From positions 47,481,001-47,545,000 of the forward strand of contig JAYGXS010000004.1 of NCBI GenBank assembly GCA_036362985.1: DNA of 64,000 nucleotides, written 5' to 3'. Origin of the DNA: Ligula intestinalis. Lineage: Eukaryota; Platyhelminthes; Cestoda; Diphyllobothriidea; Diphyllobothriidae. The position numbers and the translations under genes are program-made. Positions 63,101-64,000 of the stretch are shown here, in pieces (position 1 is the first letter of the stretch; each line of letters begins with the position of its first letter). Under the pieces are notes generated by a model that worked only from the letters and a program-made list of their open reading frames with translations, was not told where the DNA came from and ran no database searches.

Positions 63101-64000
63101 AGGAGTATTTCTTCTTTCGAACAACTCGTAGCCAGCAGCTCTCTTCCACCGCCGTGAATTGTGGATAGTCCAACGGGAGGAATGTAAGTGGCTGATTAAT
63201 ATATATACAGCTGCCTCCGCCATGGCTATTGTTTCGATCATTCCGAATGCATGCATAGCCTAAAACAGAGAGTTCAGAGTCAGCTACACAGGCCGATGCC
63301 CAGGTCTCCATTACCACAACAATGTCCTGGCGCTTGACGAAAACCAGAGTCTGGAGCAGGGTCATTTTACTATGCAGTGATCTAACATTTGAAACGACCA
63401 ATTTAAGAGGGCATATCTTAGGTTTCAGTCGCGGGACAGCTAGGCTGTCACTGTTACCGGTTTCGACCAGCGGGATGCCCTTCTGACTTGAATTATTTTT
63501 TCCTCTCTTATTTTTATATTTTTCTTGCCATTTGTTCTCCTTTTTTCCAGTTCTATCATTAACTGTCTCATCTTCCTCCGCTCTTTCAATTCGTAATCCG
63601 CTTGAAAAAATAACTTGCGAATACATACTCCGTAAGGATGTTTTGCGCTCTAGCAAAAGTTGCACCTGTGCTTCAGTTTTTAAAATTACTTTAAGAGGTC
63701 GTGGCCGAGAATTTGATTCTGGAGCTGTTGAAGCCTTCCCTATTCGAAAGGCCTTAAGAATGCGGAATGACTTGCCTGGTTTAAGCAACGGTTTGGCATA
63801 CTTTCGAATAAGATCCACTTCATGGTTAACTCGTTTTTGTGGAATTGTTGACGCTGACTCTGGGGCCCCCCTTACAACGGTTTTCTGCTTGCGACTCAAT
63901 GGGGCATCTGCTGCGAGCTCACGTGTTTCGACCAAGCGAGCACTTCTATCCGGTGCATTCGGTTCGATAGGTCCTGATGTACTGGTTATTGGGTAAGCTG
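60118..64000 (-). mobile_element. CR1-like LINE with ORF1-like, endonuclease and RT regions, truncated by the window edge
   Basis: Read right to left: a Lys/Arg-rich region with FRILKAFRIGKAST and RPRPLKVILKTEAQVQLLLE (63850-63650, ORF1-like nucleic-acid-binding domain); then in the same frame an APE endonuclease: LVVSNVRSLHSK, VVMETW, GDFNIPDV near 63000 and SLDHLTVD near 62780. The RT follows with YSLGPDGVPFSHLKA, FRPINTPPAASKIFE, VYFDFTKAFDRVDHNLL, SGVIQGSVLGSLLFCLFVTD, the catalytic FMYADDLKV near 61440, and the C-terminus MYVRPILAYCLPLFSLL to about 60580. The 3' UTR ends near 60118 at AATAAACTGATATATATC. Frame breaks near 63100, 61950 and 61200 show it is inactive. Confidence 0.9.

Noticed and set aside
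63532..63996. Plus-strand frame of 154 codons at the right edge
   Set aside because: It is the complement of the LINE ORF1-like/endonuclease frame on the minus strand.
1..64000. CRISPR arrays, bacterial operons, promoters of bacterial type or an rRNA cluster
   Set aside because: None seen. The two supported genes have spliceosomal introns and the repeats are of eukaryotic retroelement types.

Overview
This is a repeat-laden stretch of an animal nuclear genome, almost certainly from a flatworm and probably a tapeworm of the diphyllobothriid kind. The group is inferred from the retroelement set: CR1-like LINEs ending in a TTGACT-type tail, an RTE-like LINE carrying C2H2 zinc fingers at its C-terminus, a CsRn1/Kabuki-like Gypsy element with a CHCC knuckle, a Penelope-like GIY-YIG fragment and tRNA-derived SINEs. 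A trematode is not excluded.

Only two host genes can be supported. Both are on the minus strand and both could be assembled exon by exon with consistent splice phases. The first (10963 down to 1768, 11 coding exons, 1266 aa) is a CHERP homologue: SURP domain, CTD-interaction-like domain, proline-rich middle, the conserved PAGLM block and an RS domain. It ends in a Gly/Tyr-rich tail where vertebrate CHERP has a G-patch. The second (36146 down to 22020, 7 coding exons, 935 aa) is DNAI3/WDR63, the IC140-type intermediate chain of inner-arm dynein. Its first coding intron is only 40 nt with GC-AG borders, and the remaining introns are full of repeats. The two genes are unrelated in function (nuclear RNA processing and ciliary motility) and about 11 kb apart.

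Layout: 1-1767, CHERP 3' flank without a recognisable gene; 1768-10963, CHERP, with SINEs and a degenerate LINE piece in its larger introns; 11000-12170, SINE, RTE-like LINE end and SINE-associated repeat; 12170-16490, AT-rich and unrecognised; 16490-18660, a CR1-like fragment (+) facing a zinc-finger LINE fragment (-); 18800-22019, small repeats; 22020-36146, DNAI3, with a foldback palindrome of about 850 bp, an AT-rich repeat family and a hammerhead-like motif in its introns; 36390-37000, TA microsatellite, a second motif and the Penelope-like endonuclease fragment; 37000-40880, AT-rich; 40880-42180, CR1-like fragment; 44059-49419, Gypsy element with both LTRs; 49780-51202, CR1 3' end; 51550-54620, LINE (-); 55180-56100, a degenerate DUF4806-like coding remnant; 56317-56480, tandem repeat; 59290-59950, LINE end (-); 60118-64000, a longer LINE (-) running off the window.

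Everything past about 37 kb is transposon graveyard. All element reading frames are interrupted except the Gypsy integrase frame and some LINE segments. The most unusual items are the intronic foldback palindrome, the GC-AG micro-intron, the CHERP tail that replaces the G-patch, and the hammerhead-like motifs, one of them next to the Penelope-like fragment. All boundaries were read by eye; no alignment or database search was run.
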